A DNA stretch of 64,000 nt from Thalassomonas sp. RHCl1 (GCF_947387555.1 NZ_CANDNZ010000004.1:248001-312000); one strand, 5' to 3'; shown: positions 37,594 to 46,747, counted from the first letter of the stretch. The notes: generated from the letters alone by a model not told the origin. Program-made: numbers and translations.

Positions 37594-37974
37594 TCACTGC
37601 GGTATGGAAAGTTCAGCTATACGGTGAATTATCAGGACATCAGGGGTACCAGAAGAGCATTTAATACCGGGCGGGTCACTGACATAGCTGAAACTATTAT
37701 TGCCGTTAACTCTCCAGCGTTCTTGCATCTCGCCTATTTTTTTCTCCCGGTAACCGATTACCTGATATTTGAGCCAATAACACAGGTGCCTGATACCTTC
37801 ACTGGTGTGCTCTGTGATGCATTCGGGCTCGCGGGTAACCGCTGCGAATGCATCGAACAGGAAGGCGCATTCTTCGCTGAATTTGTCAAAATCTTCACTT
37901 AGATTGGCAAAATCGCTCGACAGCTGTTCCCTTTTGATTGCATCTTCCGTGAGTGGTAGGTTTGATTCAGACAT
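37594..37974 (-). CDS. Hypothetical helical protein, copy A of a duplicated two-gene unit
   Basis: A 126-aa protein with no signal or membrane segment. Residues 12-85 (KREQLSSDFANLSEDFDKFS, EECAFLFDAFAAVTREPECI, TEHTSEGIRHLCYWLKYQV) match the protein encoded at 63304-63621 almost position by position. The last 40 residues have no counterpart in the other copy and look like read-through past a lost stop. The start ATG overlaps the end of the 53-aa ORF upstream (ATGTCTGA), with AAGGGAGGA before it. I recognise no named family. Confidence 0.65.
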   Translation of the reverse strand: MSESNLPLTEDAIKREQLSSDFANLSEDFDKFSEECAFLFDAFAAVTREPECITEHTSEGIRHLCYWLKYQVIGYREKKIGEMQERWRVNGNNSFSYVSDPPGIKCSSGTPDVLIIHRIAELSIPQ

Positions 37975-38128
37975 GACAGCTTCCTCCCTTGCGACTTAAC
38001 GGCGTATAGTTGCTGGCATAAGCTGATGGTGGCTGTCTGATGGCGGGGGTTGGTATATTTTCTGTTAAACTTTCTGTTAGGTAAGCTTTAACCGAGTGAA
38101 ACTCTGGCATATCATTAGATTTAGCCAT
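37967..38128 (-). CDS. 53-aa ORF upstream of and overlapping the helical protein, copy A
   Basis: A small ORF starting MAKSNDMPEFHSVKAYLTES and ending SRKGGSCHV. Its TGA overlaps the start of the 126-aa protein by 8 bases, so translation is probably coupled. A second copy at 63614-63781 conserves the first 20 residues (MPEFHSVK identical) and the coupling, but diverges in the middle with an intact reading frame. That pattern argues for a real small protein. The function is unknown; a precursor peptide, a leader or an antitoxin-like partner are all possible. Confidence 0.6.
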   Translation of the reverse strand: MAKSNDMPEFHSVKAYLTESLTENIPTPAIRQPPSAYASNYTPLSRKGGSCHV

Positions 38129-38838
38129 GATGGATACTCCGTATATCTGTTGTGGTTAGCTGTCTCTGAGTGTTGCCGCACTTAGGGGCAGCGCTTGGTT
38201 TATCTTCTGGTGCTCTTCTTTCAATACCTCCGCTGATGGGAATTCACCTGTTAGTGATAGTACAAAATATCGGAAAAATCAGGCTAGGTTGGCATTTAAT
38301 ATTTATGGTAATTGCCCGTACTGTATAATCAGCTGTACGAAAACATCAACCATATGAAATGTATAAATAAAAATAGAGGTTGCTGACCTGTTACAGGGGA
38401 GCAACAGCCAACGAAAACATAGCCGTAAAAGTACAACTGCTAAGCGCTCTCCTCAATCCGGCACAATTTAATCAGTCCATAGCCAATGCGAAATAGCTGA
38501 CTGATTGCAAGGCCAGGGATCTTGAGACAATGACTCCAGATAGATGGCCCGGTCAAGACATCTTCGATGCGCTACTGCCTCATGTGATGACAGAGAACTT
38601 AGTCCGGCAGTTAAAGGGGAAGTGCAAGAAGATAGCGTTTTATGTTGTGACGGCGATAAGGCCTGCATCAAGTATTTTGAACTTTACCTGACCTGATTCA
38701 GATATTTAGACACGGAAGGAAATTTGAATAAGAGCAGGCTTTTTCACACTAAACAGCATTTAGCAGGAATTTAGCTTTAATCATTGTGCCCCGGTATCGA
38801 AGGTACTTTGTTTTGCCTGAGGCTTTGCCCGGCAAAGG
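38129..38838. other. Intergenic region with shared upstream DNA and a possible transposase remnant
   Basis: Positions 38129-38340 are the upstream region of the small two-gene unit and clearly resemble 63782-63995, including the stretch GAAAAATCAGGCT. Beyond that, 38580-38700 holds a possible transposase fragment. An open frame on the minus strand at 38468-38671 shows no family character or ribosome site. No other gene is supported. Confidence 0.5.
38548..38697 (+). mobile_element. Possible remnant of an IS1595/ISXO2-like transposase
   Basis: On the plus strand one frame ends VQEDSVLCCDGDKACIKYFE before LYLT and a stop. The DxVLCxDGxxxY/F arrangement is typical of the second catalytic Asp region of ISXO2-like transposases. 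The sequence before it is only weakly similar to that family, and no terminal repeats are seen. This is a short, decayed fragment at best. Confidence 0.25.
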
Positions 38839-39549
38839 TTAAAGCGCTCCACTTTTCGCGGCAATCATCACCGCCTCGGTACGATTGGCTGCTTCAAGCT
38901 TTTTTAGGATCAAACTCACCAGCTCCTTAACCCTGTCCCTGGAAACCCGCATCAGCCGGGAAATTTCAAGATTACTCAAGCCCTTGACAATAAACTGCAG
39001 ACATTCTTTTTCCCGGGTCGTTAAGTTAAATTGCATGAACAGTCTTTCCGGGTAATTTCTTGATAGCCCACCAAAAAAAAGCTGGGATAAACCGATAAGT
39101 TCAGCATATTTACTGTCGCACAGCGATAAGAACTCGGCCTTGTCGCCGCTGAAATAGAAACTCACCACACCGGCCCCCTTATTGGTGAAAGCAGGAATAG
39201 CCAGGCAATGTTCAATACCACAGGATAGCGACAACTGCTGTAATAACCGGACCTCTTTGCATTTTGAAGCCATGTCGTAACTGTCATGCCAGGTGATCGG
39301 GCTGTGATGTTGGCTGCAATAGTGCAGCACGGGATCATGGAGAAAGTATTTATTGCGGCAATAAGCCGAGATAAATTCCCCGGGAAAATTACTGATCAAC
39401 TTAATATCATCGGTAATACAGGAAATACCTGTGATAAAAATACCGGCAAACCCCGCTTGTTCGGCGCGGGTAAAAATTAAATTTTCGACATCCTCAAAAG
39501 TGACTCCTGCGCCAAATTCCCTGTCTAAATTTGAATGTACATTTTTCAC
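38839..39549 (-). CDS. LuxR family regulator with autoinducer-binding-like domain (LuxR solo)
   Basis: A 236-aa regulator. Residues 15-165 fit the autoinducer-binding domain: FISAYCRNKYFLHDPVLHYC carries the conserved Tyr and Asp-Pro, ITWHDSYD the later Trp, and CGIEHCLAIPAF the Gly region. The first conserved Trp of the family is replaced by Phe (EFISAY instead of EWxxxY). Residues 172-235 are a LuxR HTH (LTTREKECLQFIVKGLSNLEISRLMRVS). No luxI-type synthase is in the window, so it is a solo that may read a foreign or non-AHL signal. Confidence 0.88.
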   Translation of the reverse strand: MKNVHSNLDREFGAGVTFEDVENLIFTRAEQAGFAGIFITGISCITDDIKLISNFPGEFISAYCRNKYFLHDPVLHYCSQHHSPITWHDSYDMASKCKEVRLLQQLSLSCGIEHCLAIPAFTNKGAGVVSFYFSGDKAEFLSLCDSKYAELIGLSQLFFGGLSRNYPERLFMQFNLTTREKECLQFIVKGLSNLEISRLMRVSRDRVKELVSLILKKLEAANRTEAVMIAAKSGAL

Positions 39550-40114
39550 TATATAAGCCCTTTCTCTACCTTGTTACGTCCACATCTGTCCATCTGGTAT
39601 TTCGCCAACAATTACAAACAAACCCCGGCTACGAATAAGCAGAAACAGATAACGGCAGACTTTAAAGTGCCTTAAAAAAGAGCGGTATCAATCTTGCGAC
39701 AAATGCTGTCAAATACGCGACCACGACTATCAGTTAAGTGACACTCCCCTGCAGGCCTTTGTATACGAGGCTTACAGTAAACTGCATGTCAGCTGATTTT
39801 TCTTATCCGGCGGCAAAAAGAGAAGCTTGCCGGTTCCGGCAAGGCAAAGAAGTACACAGATTACATGTTGTGAGTAAGATTTGCTGGCTTGGTTATTTTT
39901 TCATTGCCGGGCGCCATCGCTGCATCCTAGTTCCAGTGATCGCGTGGCGATAGCAAAACGCCCACGGGAAACGCCTTACTCAGGTAGGGAGGGGAACGGG
40001 AATAAACCGCATGAGAGCAGAAATGACTCCTTGCTTTTTCTGCCCTACTGTCGTGGCGAGCAATAGCAGAGTCTATCGCATAAATCGATATCTGCGCTTT
40101 AGGCTATTGCTCGC
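39550..40114. other. Intergenic region, nothing clear
   Basis: Several short open frames lie here but none has a ribosome site or family character. An 18-bp palindrome CTTGCCGGTTCCGGCAAG at 39826-39843 is the only notable structure. The luxR promoter should lie near 39550-39620. Confidence 0.4.
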
Positions 40115-43100
40115 TTATCGGCTGGCAAGGCGCTCACCGTCGATACAGCTTTGCTGGTACTGCACCGGAGTCAGGCCATACTGCGCCTTAAAACAGGAGC
40201 CGAAATAGGCAGGCGATGAAAAGCCAACCCGGTGGGCAACACTTGCCGCCTGCATGTTTTGCTGCAAATAAACTTTCGATTGCTGCAACCGAAACTGTTT
40301 TAAATACTCAGAAGGAGAGAGTTGTAAAATGGCCTTGGTTTTACGCTGCAACTGGCGGCTACTCATATAAAGCCCTTCGGCCATGTCGTTAATAGAAAAC
40401 TCCGCCTGGGTATATCCCTGCTCGACCACGGCTTTAATATCTTCGATAAAGCGCTCCGGTAACGGCAAGCTTGCATCAGAGCTTACCTCACTTAGAAGTA
40501 ACTGCGGCGCCGCCCCGGCATCGTCCTGTGGGATTTGTCCGGACAAAAACCTTAATTTGTGCACTTGCGCCAGCTTTTTCCTGCTGTTGATAAGGTTATC
40601 AATACGGCAGCTCAGCTCCCGGATATCAAACGGTTTCCCGATATAGTCATCAGCTTCACATTGCCAGCCGGTCATTTTACTGGCTTTATCCCCTTTGGCG
40701 GTCAATAAAATAACCGGGATATGGCAAGTCAGTGAAGACTGCTTCACCGATTCGCACAGTTCAAAGCCGTTTTTATTGGGCATCATCACATCGCTGACGA
40801 TCAAATCAGGCAATTCCCGCTGCGCCAGCGCAATACCTGCGGCGCCGTCTTTGGCAGTCAGGCAATGAAAAGCACCGCCGAGCTCCTGGCTCAGCAGTCG
40901 CCTCAAATCAGGATTATCCTCAACGATTAACAGCTTTTCCTTCTCCTTGCCCGGTGCTTGCAAAGCTTCTGCCGATATTTCCCCTGCTGCCGCTAAGTCC
41001 TGCGCCGGCAAAGCAGCGTCCGTGCTCCCTGGCCTCAAAGAAAACGCCCCCAAGTCCTCATTGGCGGCAATCACAGGTAAAGTCACGGTAAAACAGCAGC
41101 CCTTACCCGGCTCGCTGCTCAGGGTGATGCTGCCCTGGTTGAGCGCTACCTGCTCTTTAACTATGGCAAGGCCAATGCCTATCCCCTCTACCTTGTCATG
41201 CTTGGGATTGTCGATACGGCTAAAGCGCTCGAATACCTGCTGCTGATATTGCGGCGCTATGCCGTAACCGGTATCCATCACCCTCAGCTTCAGATTTGCG
41301 TTTTCCTCGGTTACCGTCACCCATATCTTGCCGTTAGCCGGGGTATATTTAATGGCATTGCTGATTAAATTGCCCAACACCTGCTCCAGGCAATCCTGTG
41401 TCAGCAATACCTGGGGAGTGATAACCTGAATATCCAGGTGAAGTGCTATCACTTTTTCATCCGCCATGGCGGCATAAGCCTCACACAATTGGCGGATGGC
41501 GCTATCAAGCGGGTACGGCGTATTAACAACCGCCGCCTTTTTATCCTGACTGGCAAATTCAATAAGGTGCTCCACCATTTTCACCAGCCGCTGCCCCTGG
41601 TGATAAGCGGCCTGCCACTGCCCTTTATTCTCAGGATTGCTTGCCAGCATTTTTTCTATCGGAATCAACATCACCGTCAGCGGCGTACGAAACTCATGGG
41701 AAATATTGCTGTAGAAGCGGTTTTTACTGGCCAACAGCTCAGTGATCTCATGGTTCTTTTCGGTGATTTGCCCGGTTCGCAAGGCTATTTTTTGCTCCAG
41801 GAGCTGGTTGCGCTTTTTCAGCACCCGGGTTTGCACCCTGACACCTAAATAGACAAAAAACCCCAGCACAACTAAATAACCGAAATAAGCCCACCAGCTG
41901 CGCCAAACAGGATATTCAATGGAAAAATCAAAGCGGGTTTCGCTCCAGCGTCCCAGAGAAAGACGGGCCCGGGCGATAAAACTATAGTGCCCGGGCGATA
42001 AGTTGGTATACGTCGCCAAGCGGCTAATAGCCGGGGCCTCGCGCCATTGTTCATCGAAGCCGTCGAGCTTATATTGATACTCAACGGCACTTCCCCTGGC
42101 ATACTCAAAATTAGAAAACTGAAATACCAGGTTTTTACTATTGTAAGCAAATACTTGGGGAGGCATTTTCTCTTGCCGGTTATCGCCGGCGCTATCCCCT
42201 TTAAAATAAAAGCCGCCATCCGAAGCAGGTAATATTTCCCTGTCGTCGAGGCGGATCCGGGTCAGTTGGATCTGTTGCTCTCCCCGGCCTACTTTGGGGT
42301 AAAAGCTCACCAGCCCCTGATTCAAGGTGCCCAGATAAATACGCCCGTCCGGGGCCAGGGCATGCAAAGTAACGGCAAAGGTAAAGCCTTCGCTGCGGGT
42401 ATAATGTGCCAGCACCTGCTCCTTGTCGGTATCCATCACAATCAAGCCGCGGCTGCTGGTCACCAGCCATAACAAACCGTTTTTATCTTCCAACAGGTTC
42501 TGTACCCCGGCCAGGGTTTCCCTGCCAAAAAGCGGGATATATTCAAACGCATCCTGCTGCGGTAAATATTTATTCAAACCGTTTTCGGTGCCGACCCAGA
42601 TAGTACCATTTTTATCCTGGTATACCTGGTTCACCAAATTACCCGAAAAGCCACCGGCAATGCTATCGCCATCTTGATAATGCTTAATGACTTGCCCTTG
42701 AAGATTTAACCGGTAGAGGCCGGATTGCGTCCCGGCCCAGACCTCTTTCTCCGGTGACATCCAGACATGAAAAACAACCTCCCCGGGCAAAAATACCTGA
42801 TAAGTTGCCATCTCGGGCAAAGCACGGTCATCCGCGGTGAACTCGGCCCGCACCACGCCCCCAAGGGTCGCCAGCCAGAAAATATTGCCTTCCTGCTCAA
42901 ACAGAGAGTAGATTTTATTGACCGGCGCATCACTGTTTTCAGGGGCAAAATAAAAATGTTTAAAATCATCGCTTTGCTCCCGGTAAAGGTTTAAGCCATT
43001 GCGGGTACCAAGCCAGATATTTTGCCGGCTGTCTTCTAACAACCACATCACCGACATATCGCTGAGACTGTTACGATCAGTACTATGGCGGTAGCGCCGG

Positions 43101-44332
43101 TAGACTTTTTCGCCATATCTTTTAACATTAAGACCGCCGCCATGCGTCCCCAGCCATAAACGCTGCCGGCTGTCGAACAAAATAGACCAGGGGGACGGAT
43201 GACTCAGGCTATGGGGATCATCGGGGTTTGCCGCTTCAATAACAAAGCGCATTTTCTCCGGAGCATAATAATAAAGCCCGGACAATCCCGAAAGCCAGAG
43301 GTTACCTGAGCTGTCTTGCGCCAATGTTTGTACAAACTCGCCGACTTTTACCTCATCCGGGTGGCGGATACGCTCAAAAATCCCCCTTTGCGAGTCAAAT
43401 AAGTTTAAGCCGTCTTGCGTTCCCACCCAGATGTTTTGCCGGTTATCAATTAATATCCGGGTCACCAGGTTACTGCTGATAGACTTGCCCGGCTGCATTT
43501 TTACAGACAAGACATGGTAATGTTGTATCTCCCCCGAACCGCTAAGGGAGCGGTACAGGCCGCGGTTGCTGCCTATCAGTAAGGCGCCGGAAGCTTCTTC
43601 TGCAAGCACAGTTATCGAGACATCTTCCTGATCTAAGGTCAATAGCCGGTTGAAACTATCACTGGCGGCATCATAGGCAAACAGCTCAGGACCTACCCCC
43701 AACAATAGCCGCCCCTCACGGGTTAGCAGCGGCACAGGCGGCAAAGTTTCCTTGCCGCTGTCTTGGGGAAACAAGGCATACCTGCGCCAATGGTCATGGC
43801 TTTTTTGATATTGCAGCACTTGCCCGCCATTGGCAAAAAACCATAAGCCGCCATCTTGGCTTTGCACCATGGCATGGATATGCGGAAAATCGCTCAGCAA
43901 CTTATGCTCAGCTGCAGGTAAAGTAAAGGCCTCGAAGCTGTCGGTTTCAGGTCGGTATTTCTTCATTGACCTTCTCCCCATCGCCCATAAACTACCGTCC
44001 CGCTCTTGGTGCAGGCTTTGATATGAGTCATCCCCTACATATCGCTTAAATTCATAGCCGTCGTACTTGAACAGGCCTTCGGACGATCCCAGCCATAAAT
44101 AGCCCGGCTTGTCCTCAATGATACTGAAAACACTGCCGACATTGGCAGAAGTTACCATATTGGCCTGCTCAAACAGGATGTTTTCAGCAACAAAGACAGA
44201 AGCTTTTTCTGCCCCCCCAGATGGGGACGGGACAAGAGCAAGCGCAGCTGTACAATACAGGCCTAACAATAATATCGGTGAAAGCATCAGGCATTGCAAA
44301 ACGGGCAGGCGATAAATAAATCCTTTGTTCAA
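40115..44332 (-). CDS. Hybrid two-component system sensor/regulator (HTCS)
   Basis: A 1,405-aa one-protein two-component system. After a signal/anchor (about 1-33), residues 60-720 contain many Reg_prop beta-propeller repeats (for example GYLWLGSSEGLFKYDGYEF, NIWVGTQDGLNLFD, TIWVGTENGLNKY). A Y_Y_Y domain (about 735-800, YQYKLDGFDEQWREAP) and one membrane helix (about 812-832) follow. HisKA (SHEFRTPLTVML, His near 879) and HATPase come next, then a receiver (Asp near 1179 in LIVSDVMMPN) and a C-terminal AraC HTH (about 1290-1405). Such HTCS proteins control polysaccharide utilisation in Bacteroidetes and some marine proteobacteria. The start is TTG with AAGGAAAA upstream and overlaps the stop of a 64-aa ORF (TTGA). 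Confidence 0.93.
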   Translation of the reverse strand: MNKGFIYRLPVLQCLMLSPILLLGLYCTAALALVPSPSGGAEKASVFVAENILFEQANMVTSANVGSVFSIIEDKPGYLWLGSSEGLFKYDGYEFKRYVGDDSYQSLHQERDGSLWAMGRRSMKKYRPETDSFEAFTLPAAEHKLLSDFPHIHAMVQSQDGGLWFFANGGQVLQYQKSHDHWRRYALFPQDSGKETLPPVPLLTREGRLLLGVGPELFAYDAASDSFNRLLTLDQEDVSITVLAEEASGALLIGSNRGLYRSLSGSGEIQHYHVLSVKMQPGKSISSNLVTRILIDNRQNIWVGTQDGLNLFDSQRGIFERIRHPDEVKVGEFVQTLAQDSSGNLWLSGLSGLYYYAPEKMRFVIEAANPDDPHSLSHPSPWSILFDSRQRLWLGTHGGGLNVKRYGEKVYRRYRHSTDRNSLSDMSVMWLLEDSRQNIWLGTRNGLNLYREQSDDFKHFYFAPENSDAPVNKIYSLFEQEGNIFWLATLGGVVRAEFTADDRALPEMATYQVFLPGEVVFHVWMSPEKEVWAGTQSGLYRLNLQGQVIKHYQDGDSIAGGFSGNLVNQVYQDKNGTIWVGTENGLNKYLPQQDAFEYIPLFGRETLAGVQNLLEDKNGLLWLVTSSRGLIVMDTDKEQVLAHYTRSEGFTFAVTLHALAPDGRIYLGTLNQGLVSFYPKVGRGEQQIQLTRIRLDDREILPASDGGFYFKGDSAGDNRQEKMPPQVFAYNSKNLVFQFSNFEYARGSAVEYQYKLDGFDEQWREAPAISRLATYTNLSPGHYSFIARARLSLGRWSETRFDFSIEYPVWRSWWAYFGYLVVLGFFVYLGVRVQTRVLKKRNQLLEQKIALRTGQITEKNHEITELLASKNRFYSNISHEFRTPLTVMLIPIEKMLASNPENKGQWQAAYHQGQRLVKMVEHLIEFASQDKKAAVVNTPYPLDSAIRQLCEAYAAMADEKVIALHLDIQVITPQVLLTQDCLEQVLGNLISNAIKYTPANGKIWVTVTEENANLKLRVMDTGYGIAPQYQQQVFERFSRIDNPKHDKVEGIGIGLAIVKEQVALNQGSITLSSEPGKGCCFTVTLPVIAANEDLGAFSLRPGSTDAALPAQDLAAAGEISAEALQAPGKEKEKLLIVEDNPDLRRLLSQELGGAFHCLTAKDGAAGIALAQRELPDLIVSDVMMPNKNGFELCESVKQSSLTCHIPVILLTAKGDKASKMTGWQCEADDYIGKPFDIRELSCRIDNLINSRKKLAQVHKLRFLSGQIPQDDAGAAPQLLLSEVSSDASLPLPERFIEDIKAVVEQGYTQAEFSINDMAEGLYMSSRQLQRKTKAILQLSPSEYLKQFRLQQSKVYLQQNMQAASVAHRVGFSSPAYFGSCFKAQYGLTPVQYQQSCIDGERLASR

Positions 44333-44523
44333 CGGCTGTTTTCCTTGATCACTTTTAGAAAATATTGCTGATAGCCGATGAAAAACCTCGGCAGACGATG
44401 ATAGATGAAGATGATAATAAATAAAAAAATCGCTGACAATAAAGCAAACAGTGAAAGTAAGTAAAACAGCTCTGCCGCCGGAGAAAATTCAGCTTGCTTA
44501 TTTCGATCATCAAAATGGCGCAA
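44329..44523 (-). CDS. Small single-span membrane protein coupled to the HTCS gene
   Basis: A 64-aa ORF with one strong membrane segment (AELFYLLSLFALLSAIFLFIIIFIYH, about residues 17-42) and a basic tail. Its TGA overlaps the TTG start of the HTCS gene, suggesting coupled translation. The only start is a TTG with no clear ribosome site, so its expression is uncertain. It could be a small partner of the sensor or a chance frame. Confidence 0.35.
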   Translation of the reverse strand: MRHFDDRNKQAEFSPAAELFYLLSLFALLSAIFLFIIIFIYHRLPRFFIGYQQYFLKVIKENSR

Positions 44524-44560
44524 TTATGGATTTGATGGCGCGATAATGGCCTTGCCCGCC

Positions 44561-44609
44561 GTTAAAAAGCGAGTAAAATAGGGTGAAAATAAAGTAAAAG
44601 CACTTTTAC
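44561..44609. repeat. Phased GTAAAA-type direct repeats and inverted repeat in the HTCS/CadC-like control region
   Basis: Words GTTAAAA (44561), GTAAAA (44573), GTGAAAA (44583) and GTAAAA (44594) recur at 10-12 base spacing; the last forms an inverted repeat GTAAAAG-CA-CTTTTAC with 44603-44609. The array sits between the HTCS operon and the winged-helix regulator gene and resembles the one before the DM9 gene. Confidence 0.5.
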
Positions 44610-44674
44610 TTCCCACCTAAAGCATTGTTAATTAATGCATTTATCATTTCACCGTCAACGAAAGGAATCAAAAT

Positions 44675-45826
44675 ATGTCAGAACACGCAGTTTGTGCTCA
44701 TGACAAAACCTCCCCTGCAAATTATCAAGGTGCCTGGCTCGAAGAGCTGTATATATGCCTGAAAACAGAAAAAGTTTTTCATAACCAGCAAGATCTGATG
44801 CTTTCCGCACTTTCCTTTACTTTATTGAAAACCTTACTCCTGCATGCCCCTGGTCCCTTATCATCTCGTGAGCTTTTAACACTGGTGTGGCAGGACGTCG
44901 TCACCACAGAAGAAAATGTCAAACAAAGGATCAGTTTGTTACGCAAAGCTTTAGGGCAAAATAAAACTCGCCCTTATATCCAGAATATGCGCGGCCGGGG
45001 TTACTTTATTGCTCCGCCGATCACTTGGGTTGAAACCGAAACTCAAAGTGATAACGGGCAAAAACGCGAAAAAGCCCCCCAGACAAAACTTCCGTTGCTA
45101 CTTGGCACCATTGGCTCTGCCTTTTTACTGCTGACAACTCTTATCCTGATAGCCTTCTTCAATAAGCCGGATAGCGATGTCTTGCTGGATGTGCGCCTGG
45201 ACAACACAGTGCGCCTGGCGCCAAAACAAAACGACCTGGCCTTTTGCCTCGATGGTCTGGATGACTATATAGAGTTTGCCGATCAGGACAACCTGGACGT
45301 CGGTGAGGAAGACTTTACCATCAGCACCTGGATACGCACCAATTCTCTTGAGCAGCGGGTGATCGTCGATAAAAGGTTTGAGGATAAAAAACAGAATGTC
45401 AAAGGCTATGTTTTTTATGTCGACGAGGGAGAGCTTGCCTTTCAACTGGCAACCGGTCAGGGCAGCTGGTACTGCCACGAGCAGGACTCCTCTTGCACCT
45501 TATACGAGTCAAAAACCTTTATTGCCGATGGCAAATGGCACCATGTTGCAGTCTCTATCGACCGCGACAACCCACAAGGCATGGTTTTTTATCTCGACGG
45601 AGAAGTGATCTTTATCACAGATCCCACAGGGCGCTCCGGCTCTTTAGCCAATAACAAACCATTAAGGATAGGCAGCCGTTCATCCTATCAAACCGGGCTC
45701 TTTTCGGGCGCTATCGGCGCCGTTAACCTTTATCATAGCAAGTTAAGCGCTCAAGAAGTTACCAGGCTGTACCAACAGGGTAATAACCGCCGCTGTTACA
45801 GCATAGCCACCAAAGGTGGCTTGTAA
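44675..45826 (+). CDS. Membrane-anchored CadC/ToxR-like regulator with LamG sensor domain
   Basis: A 383-aa one-component regulator. Residues 25-113 are an OmpR-type winged helix (LTLVWQDVVTTEENVKQRISLLRKALGQ ... YIQNMRGRGYFI), residues 135-160 a single membrane helix, and residues 165-375 a periplasmic concanavalin A-like LamG/Laminin_G_3 domain (FCLDGLDDYIEFADQ, DFTISTWIRTNS, DGKWHHVAVSIDRDN, FYLDGEVI). The layout is that of CadC/ToxR, but with a glycan-binding-type sensor. It is divergent from the HTCS gene and probably senses an extracellular polymer. AAAGGAATC precedes the ATG. Confidence 0.9.
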   Translation: MSEHAVCAHDKTSPANYQGAWLEELYICLKTEKVFHNQQDLMLSALSFTLLKTLLLHAPGPLSSRELLTLVWQDVVTTEENVKQRISLLRKALGQNKTRPYIQNMRGRGYFIAPPITWVETETQSDNGQKREKAPQTKLPLLLGTIGSAFLLLTTLILIAFFNKPDSDVLLDVRLDNTVRLAPKQNDLAFCLDGLDDYIEFADQDNLDVGEEDFTISTWIRTNSLEQRVIVDKRFEDKKQNVKGYVFYVDEGELAFQLATGQGSWYCHEQDSSCTLYESKTFIADGKWHHVAVSIDRDNPQGMVFYLDGEVIFITDPTGRSGSLANNKPLRIGSRSSYQTGLFSGAIGAVNLYHSKLSAQEVTRLYQQGNNRRCYSIATKGGL

Positions 45827-45938
45827 CAACCAGCAAACGCCTATGCGGCTAAACGAAAAAGATGATCTGTGATCAGAACACTCAGGCCAGCGTGCAACCC
45901 TGAAACAACAAATTCCCCGGCAAGTAAAGCCTTTATCA

Positions 45939-46526
45939 CTATTTTTTCAATTTTGACGCTTCGATATAACTTAATTTAATGCCAACCACCAATACGCCTA
46001 TGGTTTTCCCCTGGTCTTTCACCGGCACTGAAATTTGCGTGGCATCAGATTGTGCACTCTCATCATATTTCACCTCGCCGACATAAACTTTACCGTCGCC
46101 ATTATTAAAGGCCTCCGTCCATTTTTTTTCATCCCCCTGCCAGTAGTCGCTGGTGGCCGGATAAGCAACGACATTGGCCCCCTGGTTATCGGTGAGGAAA
46201 GTTTCACTGTATATCGCCTTATTCAACTCGAGTTTTCTTTTTAAAAACTTACCGATAACACTTTGCTGCAGTGACAGTTTAAACGGCGTCAGTTCAGCAG
46301 TGGCGCGCCACTCCTGGTCAATTTTTTTGATTTCCTCTAACGACATCCCCTTGGCATTTTGCTCTTTCACGGCTTTCACCACCAGGGGATGGCCGCCCAT
46401 TTTTTCCACCCCGGCAATTTTGTCGCCGACAGCGGCCTGCAATTGCTCCTGGGTCAGGCCTTGCTGGGCAAAAACAAAATGAATGAAAAATAAAGATAGG
46501 CTCAGAAATAGCAGACGAATGAACAT
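45939..46526 (-). CDS. Periplasmic Cache/PDC-like sensor domain protein
   Basis: A 195-aa protein with a signal peptide (about 1-20, ending HFVFAQQ) and a strong ribosome site (AGGAGGAGCT). The mature part has a long helix and then a PDC/single-Cache-like half: FLTDNQGANVVAYPATSDYWQGDEKKWTEAF, ISVPVKDQGKTIGVLVVGIKL. Cache domains usually sit on membrane receptors; here the domain stands alone and may deliver a small ligand to a partner or act as a soluble sensor. Confidence 0.78.
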   Translation of the reverse strand: MFIRLLFLSLSLFFIHFVFAQQGLTQEQLQAAVGDKIAGVEKMGGHPLVVKAVKEQNAKGMSLEEIKKIDQEWRATAELTPFKLSLQQSVIGKFLKRKLELNKAIYSETFLTDNQGANVVAYPATSDYWQGDEKKWTEAFNNGDGKVYVGEVKYDESAQSDATQISVPVKDQGKTIGVLVVGIKLSYIEASKLKK

Positions 46527-46747
46527 AGCTCCTCCTGCAACAAATAAAAAAGTAATTAGGCCCGGCTAAAGCTACTTAATGCCGACCATCCTTTTTCAAG
46601 TACAAGAAGTTTAACTTGCCCAGTTCAATTTTAGACCAAACCAGAAATGACCACGAATCTTAGCAGAAATTGCAACAAACCGGCGACGAGCCAAAGGCTA
46701 AAGCTGCCGTCCTGCACGAACTGTTGCCATGTAACGCCCGGGAAGTA

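Noticed and set aside
38468-38671. 67-aa open frame on the minus strand
   Set aside because: It has no ribosome site or family; the plus strand of the same DNA looks more like a transposase remnant.
39826-39843. 18-bp palindrome CTTGCCGGTTCCGGCAAG
   Set aside because: It is clear as a structure, but it lies far from both flanking gene starts and is not followed by a T run, so I could assign it no role.
39738-40066. Short overlapping open frames between luxR and the HTCS gene
   Set aside because: They are Cys/Arg/Trp-rich with no conserved motif and no ribosome sites; probably non-coding.
41438-41848. 136-aa open frame on the plus strand inside the HTCS gene
   Set aside because: It lies opposite the HisKA and membrane region of the sensor, and no family character or ribosome site is seen.
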